DNA of 64,000 nt from Deltaproteobacteria bacterium (GCA_012728915.1 JAAYEC010000028.1:1-64000), one strand, 5' to 3'. Positions 43,548-52,892 are shown, numbered from the stretch's first letter. Notes: generated by a model not told the origin, from the sequence alone. Numbers and translations: made by a program.

Positions 43548-44789
43548 ATGATCGACGGCAAGGTGTTCGAACGGATTCGGAAGCGGATCGAGGGGTATGA
43601 GCCCGACATGATCCGGCTGCAGGCCGGCCTCACGGCCATCCCGGCGCTGGCCCCGGAAAACGGGGGAGACGGCGAGATGAAGAAAGCGGCCTTTCTCGTC
43701 GAGGCGCTCCGGGAGATGGGCTTCCCCGCGCCGGAGTTCTGTAACGCGCCCGACGACAGGGTCTCAGACGGCGCGAGGCCCAACGTCGCCGTGCGGGTTC
43801 CGGGCCGGAGGGCCGACCGGACGGTCTGGGTCATGACGCACACGGACGTCGTGCCGCCCGGCGAAATGAGACTCTGGGAGCACGACCCCTACGAGTGCCG
43901 GGTCCGTGACGGCAGGGTCTACGGACGCGGCACCGAGGACAACCAGCAGGACCTCGTGGCCTCGGTCTTTGCGCTCAAGGCCTTCCTCGACGAGGGGATC
44001 GTGCCCGAGTCGACAGCGGGGATCCTCCTGGCCGCCGACGAGGAGACCGGGAGCGGGTACGGCCTCGATTATGTCCTCGAGAACCGGCGTGACTGGTTCC
44101 GCAGGGACGACCTCATCGTGGTGCCCGACGCGGGCAACGAGGAGGGATCCATGATCGAGGTGGCGGAGAAGAGCGTCCTGTGGCTGCGGGTCCAGGTCTC
44201 GGGCAAACAGTGCCACGCCAGCCGCCCCGCGCTGGGGAAAAACGCCTTCCGCGCGGCTTCGCATCTCGTGGTCCGTCTGGACGGCCTGGCCGGGGTCTTC
44301 GATGCCCGGGATCCCCTCTACGATCCCCCCGAGAGCACCTTCGAGCCGACGAAAAAGGAGGCCAACGTCCCCAACGTGAACACGATCCCCGGCGAAGACG
44401 TGTTTTTTCTGGACTGCCGGATCCTGCCGCTCTACCCCGTCGATGACGTCCTGAAGACGATCAGCGGCATAGCCGACGAAATCGCCAGGACCTTCGGCGT
44501 GGCCGTCGATCTCTCGCCGGTCCAGAAGTACGATGCCCCGCCAGCCACGGCACACGACGCCCCGGTCGTGCGGGCCCTTGAGGAGGCGGTCCGGGACGTC
44601 TATGGAGTCCGCGCCCAGCCCCGGGGGGTCGGCGGGGGAACCGTGGCCGCCGTCTTCCGCAAATACGGCTATCCGGCCGCCGTGTGGTCGCGGTACTGTC
44701 ATATGGCCCACCAGCCCAACGAGTACTGCCTCGTCGAGAACATGGTCGGCAACGCGAAGGTCTACGCGCACCTGTTCCTGCAGAAATGA
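43548..44789 (+). CDS. M20 family metallopeptidase
   Basis: A 413-residue zinc amidohydrolase of the M20 family (ArgE/DapE/carboxypeptidase group). Metal ligands are in WVMTHTDVVPPGE (His), YGRGTEDNQQD (Asp), AADEETGSGYGLDYV (Glu pair) and CHMAHQPNEYC (His). A dimerisation/lid domain lies between about residues 195 and 310 (KQCHASRPALGKNAF at its start). The substrate cannot be assigned; the order of motifs resembles archaeal-type M20 carboxypeptidases. It starts 9 bases after the M16 partner gene and is likely in the same operon. Confidence 0.88.
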   Translation: MIDGKVFERIRKRIEGYEPDMIRLQAGLTAIPALAPENGGDGEMKKAAFLVEALREMGFPAPEFCNAPDDRVSDGARPNVAVRVPGRRADRTVWVMTHTDVVPPGEMRLWEHDPYECRVRDGRVYGRGTEDNQQDLVASVFALKAFLDEGIVPESTAGILLAADEETGSGYGLDYVLENRRDWFRRDDLIVVPDAGNEEGSMIEVAEKSVLWLRVQVSGKQCHASRPALGKNAFRAASHLVVRLDGLAGVFDARDPLYDPPESTFEPTKKEANVPNVNTIPGEDVFFLDCRILPLYPVDDVLKTISGIADEIARTFGVAVDLSPVQKYDAPPATAHDAPVVRALEEAVRDVYGVRAQPRGVGGGTVAAVFRKYGYPAAVWSRYCHMAHQPNEYCLVENMVGNAKVYAHLFLQK

Positions 44790-44823
44790 AGAGGGCAAGA
44801 CCGCGAGAAGGCGAGACGGTCGG

Positions 44824-45843
44824 ATGGAGAAGAACGAAACCAGCAAGCAGCTCATCTTCCACGACGCCGGCGCCTTCAGGACCCTTCTCGGGGGCGAGGA
44901 CCGGAACCTTCGGCTCCTCGAGAAGCTGGAGCCGGTCCGCATCACGGCCCGGGGCGACAGGATCACGCTGGCCGGCGAACCCGGCTCCGTCGATCTCGTG
45001 GAAACCCTCCTGGGCCAGCTCTACCAGCTGATCCAGAAGGGGTTTCCCGTTTACTCCACCGATGTCGGTTTCGCCCACCGCATTCTCTCCGAGAGCCGCT
45101 CCGTCCGACTCGAGGAGATCTTCCTCGACAAGGTCTACATCACCTCGAAGAAGAGGGTGATCACGCCCAAGAGTATCGCGCAGAAGCAGTACATCGACGC
45201 GATCCGCAGAAACGACATGGTCTTCGGCATCGGCCCGGCGGGCACGGGGAAGACCTATCTGGCCATGGCCATGGCCGTTTCGTACCTCATGGACCGCCGT
45301 GTCAACCGGATCGTGCTGACCCGGCCGGCCGTCGAGGCGGGGGAAAAGCTCGGGTTCCTTCCCGGTGACCTGGCGGAAAAGGTCAACCCCTACCTCCGCC
45401 CCGTCTACGACGCCCTCTACGACATGATGGAATTCGACAAGGCGCAGGCCCTGATCGAGAAGGGCATCATCGAGGTGGCGCCGCTGGCCTTCATGCGCGG
45501 GCGAACGCTCAATGACTCCTTCATCATCCTCGACGAGGCGCAAAACACGACGCCGGAGCAGATGAAGATGTTCGTCACCCGCCTCGGGTGGGGATCACGG
45601 GCGGTGGTCACGGGGGATGTGACCCAGATCGATCTGCCTGCGGGCAAGACATCCGGCCTTGTGGAGGCAGGGCAGACCCTGGACGGCATCGAGGGCATCC
45701 GCTTCGTCCTTTTCTCCGAGATCGACGTGGTGCGGCATCCCCTCGTCTCGGAGATCATCAAGGCCTACAACCACCTGGCCCGGAAAAAGACGGACGACAG
45801 GGCCGATTCAGGCGGGGTTCAGGAGACGAAGAAGACGACATGA
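44824..45843 (+). CDS. phoH: PhoH-like ATPase (YbeZ)
   Basis: A 339-residue PhoH-family P-loop ATPase with an N-terminal KH-like region, the linker [17 protein letters not shown], Walker [34 protein letters not shown], Walker [20 protein letters not shown] and the closing [18 protein letters not shown]. It acts in RNA metabolism together with the endonuclease YbeY, whose ATG overlaps its stop by 4 bases. The open frame extends about 97 codons upstream over the M20 gene but only as a shadow. The upstream spacer (44790-44823) is purine-rich. Confidence 0.93.
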   Translation: MEKNETSKQLIFHDAGAFRTLLGGEDRNLRLLEKLEPVRITARGDRITLAGEPGSVDLVETLLGQLYQLIQKGFPVYSTDVGFAHRILSESRSVRLEEIFLDKVYITSKKRVITPKSIAQKQYIDAIRRNDMVFGIGPAGTGKTYLAMAMAVSYLMDRRVNRIVLTRPAVEAGEKLGFLPGDLAEKVNPYLRPVYDALYDMMEFDKAQALIEKGIIEVAPLAFMRGRTLNDSFIILDEAQNTTPEQMKMFVTRLGWGSRAVVTGDVTQIDLPAGKTSGLVEAGQTLDGIEGIRFVLFSEIDVVRHPLVSEIIKAYNHLARKKTDDRADSGGVQETKKTT

Positions 45844-46331
45844 AAACCGGATCGAAGTCAGGAGGGTGCAGGGTCCTGATCGAAAACCGCCAGAGGCAGG
45901 TTAGGCTGGACCGGGCGGCCATCCGCCGCGATGCGCACAGGCTCCTGGCCATTCTGGGCATTCCGGACCGGGAGCTGAGCCTCCTGTTCGTGGACGACCC
46001 GGGGATCCGGGCGCTCAACCGCGACTGGCTGCGGCGCGACCGAGTAACCAACGTCATCGCCTTCCCACAGTCCGTGGGCGATTACGGAGGGCTCAACCCC
46101 TCTCTGCTGGGCGACGTGGCGGTCTCCGTGGAGGCGGCTCGCCGCGAGGCTCAGGCCGCGGGGATTCCCCTCGAGGACGCCCTTTTCTATCTCGTGCTGC
46201 ACGGGGTCCTCCACCTGGCGGGTTACGAGCACGAAGGGCCCGGGAACCGGGCCCGGGCCCGCCTGATGTCCGCCGTGCAGGAAACCGTGTTTTCCGAAAT
46301 CCGGGGCTACCGGCTTGATTTCAGCCTCTAG
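45840..46331 (+). CDS. ybeY: Endoribonuclease YbeY
   Basis: A 163-residue zinc-dependent endoribonuclease for 16S rRNA 3'-end maturation and 70S quality control. The zinc motif reads HGVLHLAGYEHEG (HxxxHxxxxxH). FVDDPGIRALNRDWLRRD and TNVIAFPQ are conserved upstream elements. It is co-translated with phoH (ATGA overlap). The C-terminus converges on the mltD-like gene 40 bases later. Confidence 0.94.
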   Translation: MKTGSKSGGCRVLIENRQRQVRLDRAAIRRDAHRLLAILGIPDRELSLLFVDDPGIRALNRDWLRRDRVTNVIAFPQSVGDYGGLNPSLLGDVAVSVEAARREAQAAGIPLEDALFYLVLHGVLHLAGYEHEGPGNRARARLMSAVQETVFSEIRGYRLDFSL

Positions 46332-46371
46332 TCGGGCTGCTGGAAGCGCTTGTCCGCACCCGGTCCGGTTC

Positions 46372-48147
46372 TCAACCGCCGGCCTGGGGGTGGGGGCCGC
46401 GGATCTTGAGCACCTGCCCGCTCTTGAGCCGGGTAGTCTGGAGCTCGTTCATCCTCTGGATCTCGGCAGGCGTCATCCCGTAGCGTTTCGCGATCTGGGT
46501 CAGCGTTTCCCCCTTCTTCACCGTGTGCCTGACCACGGCCGTCGCGGCTGCCTTCTTGGACTTTCCCTTCTTGCCCGCTGCGACCGCCGTTCCCCTGTCC
46601 TTCGGCTTGACCGGGATTTTCAGGATCCTGCCCGTCGTCAGCGGCCCCTCGTTTTTCATCCCGTTGGCAGCCATGAGCGACCTGGAGGAAAGGCCGAACT
46701 TCTTCGAGACCGAGGCGACGGAGTCCCCCTGCTTCACCCTGTACTTGACGATCTTTGCCTTCCGCTCCCGTTCCGGCGGCGCCGGCGGCTTCGACTCCCT
46801 GATCTGGTCCGCGACCAGGGCATACTGCGGCCCCAGCCCCTGTGGAATTTTGAGCTCGTAGGGGCGGTCCGGCGTGATCTGGTGACGGAGCTCGGGGTTG
46901 AGCATGACGAGGGTGTCCGTCGATATGCCCATCTGGCAGGCGATATCGAAGAGCTTCATGCTACGGAACGTCCTGACCGTCTCGAAGGCGATGGGTTTGG
47001 CGTAGGGATCGGGGAGGTTCATCCCGAATTTTTTCGGGTTTTTGACGATATGCAGCGTGGCGAGGAACCTTGGCACGTACCGGGCCGTCTCGTAGGGGAG
47101 CTGGCGGTAGAGATCCCAGAAGTGGTCGAGGTAGTCGCTCTGCTGGCGAGAGATGACTTTCAGGACGCGGCCCTCCCCGCAGTTGTAGGCTGCCAGGGCG
47201 GTCAGCCAATCGCCGAAGAGGCTGTGAAGGTCGGTCAGGTAGGCGATGGCGGCCTGCGTCGACTTCTCGACGTTCATGCGCTCGTCGATGTAGAGGTCCC
47301 GGTTGAGGCCGTACTTGTATCCCGTCGACGGGATGAACTGCCAGGGCCCGAGCGCGCGGGCCTTGGAGAGGGCGTGAACCTGGAAGCCGCTCTCCACAAG
47401 GGGAAGCCAGGCCAGTTCCTCGGGGATGCCCGCCTGCCGCAGGTGCTGCTTCATGATGGGGAGATAGTAGCCTGCCCTCTCGTAGGATCGCTCGAAGAAA
47501 TTTCTCTCCACCGTCTGGAAGCTCCGGATCTCTTTTTCCACATCGGCGTTCATGATGAGCGGGATCTCGCTCTGCCGGCCGACGGTGGATACCCGCTTGC
47601 CGGTGTAGATGTCGAGGATCTTGCGCGCGATCAGGAGTCTCAGGTCGTCCTTCTGGCGGATGACGGTGGAGTTGCTCTCCTCCTCTCCGAGCAGGATCCC
47701 GTAGGCCTTGTCCAGGGACTTCAGGGCGCTGTCCATGTCCCCCTTGTCCCGGTAGGCCTGCGCCAGCCTGAGCAGCTCCACGATTTCGTCGATTTCCTCG
47801 TCGATGTCGGGGTCCCCGTTTTCCGACCCGTTGGCGCCAGCAGCCCTGGCGGTCTGTCCTGCGGCGAGCGTTCCGGGCTCCGTCCCGGGCGGGCAGTCTG
47901 CCGGCGGCCTGACGGAGGGGTCCACGCCGGAAAAACCCGGCCCGAGTCCCTGGGGCTTCGTCTCCGTTCCCCGCGGCAGCGATGCCGGCGCGCCGTCAGC
48001 TCTGCCGTTCTTCGCATTCTTCCCGACCGGCGGCCGGTCCGACGGGGAGATCCTCCCCTGTGGATCGGTCTGGAGCTGCGCCGTCGTCGAGCAGGCACAG
48101 ATGAAAAAAAGGACGAGGAGGCCGCAGCCCCATTTGAATGACGGCAT
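46372..48147 (-). CDS. mltD: MltD-like lytic transglycosylase with two LysM domains
   Basis: A 591-residue outer-membrane-lipoprotein-type murein hydrolase. It has a lipobox (LVLFFICACS), a low-complexity linker, then an SLT domain with catalytic Glu in WLPLVESGFQ, GPWQFIPSTG and LAAYNCGEGRV, a helical extension, and LysM domains near residues 465-510 (KYRVKQGDSVASVSKKF) and 535-580 (RHTVKKGETLTQIAKRYG). It cleaves peptidoglycan between MurNAc and GlcNAc with anhydro-MurNAc formation. It has its own promoter (48196-48225). Confidence 0.93.
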   Translation of the reverse strand: MPSFKWGCGLLVLFFICACSTTAQLQTDPQGRISPSDRPPVGKNAKNGRADGAPASLPRGTETKPQGLGPGFSGVDPSVRPPADCPPGTEPGTLAAGQTARAAGANGSENGDPDIDEEIDEIVELLRLAQAYRDKGDMDSALKSLDKAYGILLGEEESNSTVIRQKDDLRLLIARKILDIYTGKRVSTVGRQSEIPLIMNADVEKEIRSFQTVERNFFERSYERAGYYLPIMKQHLRQAGIPEELAWLPLVESGFQVHALSKARALGPWQFIPSTGYKYGLNRDLYIDERMNVEKSTQAAIAYLTDLHSLFGDWLTALAAYNCGEGRVLKVISRQQSDYLDHFWDLYRQLPYETARYVPRFLATLHIVKNPKKFGMNLPDPYAKPIAFETVRTFRSMKLFDIACQMGISTDTLVMLNPELRHQITPDRPYELKIPQGLGPQYALVADQIRESKPPAPPERERKAKIVKYRVKQGDSVASVSKKFGLSSRSLMAANGMKNEGPLTTGRILKIPVKPKDRGTAVAAGKKGKSKKAAATAVVRHTVKKGETLTQIAKRYGMTPAEIQRMNELQTTRLKSGQVLKIRGPHPQAGG

Positions 48148-48195
48148 AGGCTTGATCCTTTCACGGCTGCCCGTGCGCGGAGGCAGTCCTTACGG

Positions 48196-48225
48196 CTTCT
48201 AACAGACATTCTTTCCGGCTGTCAA
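48196..48225 (-). promoter_or_regulatory. Promoter of mltD-like gene
   Basis: Minus strand: consensus TTGACA (48225-48220), 18-base spacer, TAGAAG (48201-48196). The spacing and -10 are identical to the promoter of the Phe leader at 3067-3096. Confidence 0.55.
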
Positions 48226-48283
48226 CGGGGAAATCCCCCTGCAGCCCGTCAATGCGATTCCCTTGCAATTTCCGGGTCATTTC

Positions 48284-49391
48284 TCATGATGACGGCTGCG
48301 CGACGGCGATCAGGTAGGCCTCGATGAACTCGTCGAGGTCCCCGTCGAGAATCTTCTGGACGTTGCCGGTTTCGAGATTGGTCCGGTGATCCTTGATCAG
48401 TTTGTAGGGATGGAGCACGTAGGAGCGGATCTGGCTTCCCCAGGCGATCTCCTTCTTGCTCTTGTGGAGTTCTTCCATCCTGGCGCTCTGCTCCTCAAGC
48501 TTGATCTCGTAGAGGCGCGACCGGAGGACCTTCAGGGCCATCGCCCTGTTCTTGTGCTGTGAGCGCTCGTTCTGGCACTGCACGACGATTCCCGTGGGCA
48601 GGTGAGTGATCCGGACGGCGGAGTCTGTCTTGTTGACGTGCTGGCCTCCCTTTCCGGAGGATCGGTACGTGTCGACCTTCAGGTCCTTTTCGTCGATGTC
48701 AATGACGATCTCGTCGCCCACCTCGGGATAGACGAAGACCGAGGCGAATGAGGTGTGGCGCCTGGCGGCGGCATCAAAAGGCGAAATCCGGACGAGCCGG
48801 TGGATCCCCGATTCCGCCTTGGTGTACCCGAAGGCGTAGTCCCCCTCGATTTCCACCGTGGCGCTCTTGAGTCCCGCCTCCTCACCGGGCTGAAAGTCCA
48901 GGATCTGGGTCCTGAAGGCCCTCTTCTCCGCCCACCGCAGGTACATGCGCAGGAGGATCTCTGCCCAGTCCTGCGCCTCCGTTCCTCCGGCCCCGGCATG
49001 AATCGTGAGAATCGCGTTCAGCCGGTCCTCATCCCTGCCCAGCATGCGGCGGACCTCCTCTCCCCGAACGGCCGCTTCCAGGCGTTCCAGCCCTGCCCTG
49101 ACCTCCCCGAATGTCGCTTCGTCCTGCGCCTCGCGGGCCAGCTCGAAGAGCACATCGAGGTCCTTCAGCTCCCCGTCGATTCCCGACCAGGTTTTCACGA
49201 TGGACTCGAGCCGGTTCTTTTCTCTCAGGACGAGCTTCGCCCGTTCCGGGTCGTCCCAGAGAGTCGCCTTGCCGGCCTCCTTTTCGATCTCGACCAGTTT
49301 CCTGCCCAGTCCGTCGATGTCAAAGGCGACCTCGGAGGGTTTCCGCCCGTTTCCGGAGATCAGCCATCATTTCCTGGATTTCTTCAACCAT
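48284..49391 (-). CDS. prfB: Peptide chain release factor 2 (programmed frameshift)
   Basis: Release factor for UAA and UGA codons, made by programmed +1 frameshifting. The first 23 codons run from ATG 49391 to CTT (49325-49323); an in-frame TGA (49322-49320) follows, and decoding resumes one base later at GAC (49321) to give a 368-residue product. Domains: N-terminal helices, the codon-recognition region, and the peptidyl-hydrolysis GGQ in YRSSGKGGQHVNKTDSAVR (one residue cited short). The ribosome binding site GGAGGAAGGAG is strong. The gene start overlaps the end of lnt. Confidence 0.96.
49319..49333 (-). promoter_or_regulatory. prfB autoregulatory +1 frameshift site
   Basis: Minus strand: GAGG, three bases, CTT TGA C. 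The slippery CTT, the poor-context UGAC stop and a Shine-Dalgarno-like GAGG just upstream are the known elements that let low RF2 levels favour frameshifting. The E. coli site has a stronger AGGGGG element. Confidence 0.9.
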
Positions 49392-50857
49392 GGTCTCCTT
49401 CCTCCCGGTCTGTAGAATAGCGCGAGCAGGGCGATCACGCATGCGAAGACAAACGTGTCGCCGTAGGCCGTGTAAAAGGTCCCGATCCGCTGCATCTTCA
49501 GGGGAGCCGTCAGCTGCGTCCGCTCAAAGAGGCCCGTCCGGGCCGTGATCCGGCCCGTCGCGTCGATCACGGCGCTCACACCCGTGTTGGCCGCCCTCGC
49601 CACGTAGAGCCGATTTTCCACGGCCCTGAACACCGTCATCGACAGGTGCTGGAACGGTGCAGAGGTCATGCCAAACCAGGCGTCGTTCGTGAGGTTGACG
49701 AGCAGCGAGGCCCCGCTGCGCCCGTAAGCCCTGCCGATCTCGGCAAAGATCCCCTCATAGCAGATCAGGAAACCGACCCGGGCCCCTGCCGCCTCGACGG
49801 GCTCGAATCCCGAGCCGGGCAGGAAGTCGCCTACACCGACGGCGAGCTTTTCGATGAAGGGAAACAGGGGCCTGAGCGGCACGTATTCCCCGTAAGGGAC
49901 GAGGTGGACCTTGCTGTACGCGCCGGCGATCTCGCCCGCGGGGGACAGTACGACGGCGCTGTTCTGGAAACGGAGGGTTCCCTCGTGGCGCGTATAGCTC
50001 GGAGTCCCGAAAAGCAGCCAGGCCCCGGTCGCCTTCGCGACGCCGACGACGGCGTCATGGAGCTCGTCGCGGTTCTGGAACATGAAGGGCGTTGCCGTCT
50101 CGGGCCAGATGAGGACGCGGGCGCCGCCGCGGACGGCCTCGAAGGAAAGGTCGCGGTAGATCCGCAGCGTCTCTCTCTGGTACGACGGGTCCCACTTGAT
50201 GCTCTGGTCGATATTGCCCTGGATGAGCGCCACGTACTGCTCGGGCGCCGGCTCGAAGCGGGCCGTCACATCCGACAGGCGCCAGAGGCCGTAGCCCGTG
50301 GCGAGGCTGACGAGCAGCGCCGCGGCGGCAGCACCGGCAAGTGCCTTCCGCATCCCCTCCCGGTTTGCCCCGATGAAGGCGGCCAGCGCGGCGTTGACGA
50401 GCACGAGGAGAAAGCTCACCCCGTAGCTGCCCGTGACGTCAGCCATCTGGATGATGGGCAGGTTGAGGTACTGGGAATGGGCGAGGTTTTCCCAGGGGAA
50501 CCCCGTGAGCAGCATCGATTTGGCGTACTCCAGAGCCGTCCAGAGAAGCGGGGCGGAAGCAACGGCCGGGATGCCCCGCATCCGGAACAAGACGGTCCCT
50601 CCCGCGAAAAGCCCCGTGTAGAGGCTCAGGTAGAGGGCAAGCAGCATCATGACGGGGACCCCGACAACCAGGGGGAGCTTCCCGTAGTGGACGACCACGT
50701 GGGTCACCCAGTACAGCAGGCCCACGTGCTGGATGAACCCGGCGAGGATGCCCGCGAGAACCGCCGGCAGGACGGGGAGAGCGCGCAGGGCGCACAGCAG
50801 CGGAACGAGGGCGGCCCAGGCGACAGCCCCGTGCCCGAATTTCGGGAAGGACAGCAC
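49367..50857 (-). CDS. lnt: Apolipoprotein N-acyltransferase (start unresolved)
   Basis: An integral inner-membrane enzyme that N-acylates lipoproteins, with about seven membrane helices and a periplasmic nitrilase domain. The catalytic triad is visible: LIWPETATPF (Glu), KVHLVPYGEYVPL (Lys) and GFLICYEGIF (Cys). The homologous frame begins upstream of 50857 (LAALSGILLVLSFPKFG belongs to helix 1), but between 50857 and the CBS gene stop there is no ATG, GTG or TTG in frame; 50857 (GTG) is the nearest standard start and would truncate helix 1. A non-standard start near 50959 or a base error is possible. The 3' end overlaps prfB. Confidence 0.8.
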   Translation of the reverse strand: MLSFPKFGHGAVAWAALVPLLCALRALPVLPAVLAGILAGFIQHVGLLYWVTHVVVHYGKLPLVVGVPVMMLLALYLSLYTGLFAGGTVLFRMRGIPAVASAPLLWTALEYAKSMLLTGFPWENLAHSQYLNLPIIQMADVTGSYGVSFLLVLVNAALAAFIGANREGMRKALAGAAAAALLVSLATGYGLWRLSDVTARFEPAPEQYVALIQGNIDQSIKWDPSYQRETLRIYRDLSFEAVRGGARVLIWPETATPFMFQNRDELHDAVVGVAKATGAWLLFGTPSYTRHEGTLRFQNSAVVLSPAGEIAGAYSKVHLVPYGEYVPLRPLFPFIEKLAVGVGDFLPGSGFEPVEAAGARVGFLICYEGIFAEIGRAYGRSGASLLVNLTNDAWFGMTSAPFQHLSMTVFRAVENRLYVARAANTGVSAVIDATGRITARTGLFERTQLTAPLKMQRIGTFYTAYGDTFVFACVIALLALFYRPGGRRPWLKKSRK

Positions 50858-50946
50858 GAGGAGGATCCCCGAAAGGGCGGCCAGTCCGGCGGGGACCGCG
50901 GGAAGTCCCGTGGCCCGTGCGGCGCGGAGTCCCGGGCGAGGGTTCG

Positions 50947-51804
50947 TTAGCGTGTTGATGACGGCGTCTCTCCCGATTTCCGGATTTTGACCTTCTTGAT
51001 GCTTCGCTCGTCGGCCGAGGCGATGACCATGTCCAGCTCCCCGTGGCGGATCGTGTCGCCCGTGAGGGGGATCTTCCGGATCAGGTGCAGAATGAAGCCG
51101 GCCAGGGTTTCGTACTTCCCTTCCGGGATCGTGATGCCGAAACGGTCCTCGATCTTTTCGATTTCGACGCGGCTGTCCACGAGGATGGACCCGTCGGGGA
51201 GTTCGGTGAAATCCGCCTCCTCGACGTCCCGCTCGTCGTGGATCTCGCCGACGATCTCCTCGACGAGATCCTCGAGGGTGACCAGGCCCGCCGTTCCGCC
51301 ATACTCGTCGATCACGACGGCCATGTGCTGCCTGAGGTCCTTGAGTTCGTGAAGCAGCATGTGGATGTTCTTTGTCTCGGGGATGAAATAGGGTTTCCTC
51401 AGCAGCGGCCGGATGTCGGCCTCCCCGATCGGCTTGGACCACAGGCGGATCAGGTCCTTGACATTGAGGACACCGATGATGTTGTCCACGCTGCCCTCGT
51501 AGACGGGCATCCGGGTGTAGCCGTGCCGGTTGACCTGGTCGATGATCTCCGCAACCGGGGCATCGCTCGGCACGGCGACGATCTCCGTGCGCGGCACCAT
51601 CACCTCGCGGGCCACCGTGTCACGGAATTCCAGGATGCTCTGGATCATCTCGCCCGACTTTTCGTCGATGAGGCCCCTCTCCTCCCCCTCGTCGATGATG
51701 GACTGGATTTCCTCCTCGAGACGGGACTGCTCCTCCTCCTTTCCGGCGCCGAGAAGGGCCTTCAGCCGCGTCCAAACGTGCTGGATGGCGGAGGGACGGC
51801 TCAT
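50947..51804 (-). CDS. CorC/YbeX-like CBS-domain protein
   Basis: A 285-residue cytoplasmic protein with an acidic helical N-terminus (GAGKEEEQSRLEEEIQ), two CBS domains (about residues 68-125 and 130-185; VMVPRTEIVAVPSD begins the first) and a C-terminal transporter-associated CorC/HlyC domain (LVDSRVEIEKIEDRFG). YbeX-type proteins are linked to ribosome metabolism and magnesium/cobalt efflux. It lies directly upstream of lnt, the same order as ybeX-lnt in E. coli, whereas phoH-ybeY is here on the opposite strand 5 kb away. Confidence 0.9.
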   Translation of the reverse strand: MSRPSAIQHVWTRLKALLGAGKEEEQSRLEEEIQSIIDEGEERGLIDEKSGEMIQSILEFRDTVAREVMVPRTEIVAVPSDAPVAEIIDQVNRHGYTRMPVYEGSVDNIIGVLNVKDLIRLWSKPIGEADIRPLLRKPYFIPETKNIHMLLHELKDLRQHMAVVIDEYGGTAGLVTLEDLVEEIVGEIHDERDVEEADFTELPDGSILVDSRVEIEKIEDRFGITIPEGKYETLAGFILHLIRKIPLTGDTIRHGELDMVIASADERSIKKVKIRKSGETPSSTR

Positions 51805-52680
51805 TTACAGACCCCGCATGGATTCGGGCCGCAGCAGGGAGGGGTCGTTCGACTGAACGACCTGGCCGATGAGGCGGAGGACCTTTTCGCGATCCTGAGG
51901 CATCCTGGCACGGATGGGAAGATAATTCGAGGCGTGGTTGGCCGTGAAAAAGCAGTTGCTGAAGCGTGCCTGCGACACGATAATGCCCAGTTCCCCGAGC
52001 AGTTCGAAGTTGCCGGGCAGAACGAACGCCCCCGTCCGGGCTTCCTCGTACAGGGGTGTACCCGGCACGACCATCACGGTCAGCACCCCGGCGAAGTCCG
52101 GGTCGACGTCGGTGAGGATGCGTGCCGTGTCCCGGGCGTGTTCCGTGCTGTTCTGCGCGCCGCCGATACCGAGCATCACCGTCACGGAGAGGGTGATCCC
52201 CGCATCCTTGACCTTCCGGGCCGCCTCCACGATCCGCTCATAGGTGGCGCCCTTCCGGATTCTCCTGAGGATCTCTTCGTTGCCGGACTCGATGCCGAGG
52301 TAGACGATCCCGAGACCCCGTTCCCTGAGTTCGCGGAGCTCCGCGGCGGTCTTCTTCCGGATGCTCTTCGCGTTTGCGTAGGTCCCGATGCGCCTCACGC
52401 CGGGCAGATGGGCGCGGACCGCCTCCAGGATTTCGACCAGGCGGGGCTGGGGGATGATGAGGGCGTCACCGTCACACAGAAAGAGACGCTCCGCCTGCCG
52501 GAACCGGCGGGCGGCGTACTCCAGGTCTTCCACGATCTCGTCGATTCCCTTGATGCGGAAGCGCTTGCCCTTGAAGCTGGGGCAGAAGGTGCAGCGGTTG
52601 TGCGAGCAGCCGACGGTCACCTGCAGCAACAGGCTGAAGGCCTCGCTGGGAGGCCTGATGATGTCGCCCTCGTACTTCAT
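51805..52680 (-). CDS. Radical SAM protein, coproporphyrinogen-oxidase-like/Elp3-like fold
   Basis: A 291-residue radical SAM enzyme with the cluster-binding segment GCSHNRCTFCPSFKGKRF; the three Cys are in a C-x4-C-x2-C arrangement used by some subfamilies instead of CxxxCxxC. SAM-binding features include FLCDGDALIIPQ, YLGIESGNEEILRRI and LSVTVMLGIGG. There is no added C-terminal domain. The substrate is unknown. The ATG at 52680 overlaps the stop of the zinc-ribbon mini-protein by 4 bases, so the two probably work together; the family is often called YgiQ/HemN-like without known function. Confidence 0.82.
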   Translation of the reverse strand: MKYEGDIIRPPSEAFSLLLQVTVGCSHNRCTFCPSFKGKRFRIKGIDEIVEDLEYAARRFRQAERLFLCDGDALIIPQPRLVEILEAVRAHLPGVRRIGTYANAKSIRKKTAAELRELRERGLGIVYLGIESGNEEILRRIRKGATYERIVEAARKVKDAGITLSVTVMLGIGGAQNSTEHARDTARILTDVDPDFAGVLTVMVVPGTPLYEEARTGAFVLPGNFELLGELGIIVSQARFSNCFFTANHASNYLPIRARMPQDREKVLRLIGQVVQSNDPSLLRPESMRGL

Positions 52681-52892
52681 CACTCTCCGTGATCCCCGCC
52701 GTAGGGATTGATGACGGGGTTTGCATGACAGGCGGCGCAGAAGGACTTGGTATCGACATGGCCGCAGCCGTACCCCCAGAGGTCCCAGCGCCGGCAGTCC
52801 GTGCAGAGGTGGATGGCGCAGCCGTCGCAGAGGACGACGGACTTTTTTTCCCGGCAGACCTGACAGAACTCCTTGCCGTCGGTGACGATCAT
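52680..52892 (-). CDS. Zinc-ribbon mini-protein
   Basis: A 70-residue cysteine-rich protein with CxxC pairs CQVC, CDGC, CTDC and CAAC plus His residues (HLCTDC, CGHVD), arranged like two treble-clef or B-box-type zinc sites. There is no signal peptide. It is translationally coupled to the radical SAM gene (ATGA overlap), suggesting an accessory or metal/substrate-delivery role. I do not recognise a named family. Confidence 0.7.
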   Translation of the reverse strand: MIVTDGKEFCQVCREKKSVVLCDGCAIHLCTDCRRWDLWGYGCGHVDTKSFCAACHANPVINPYGGDHGE

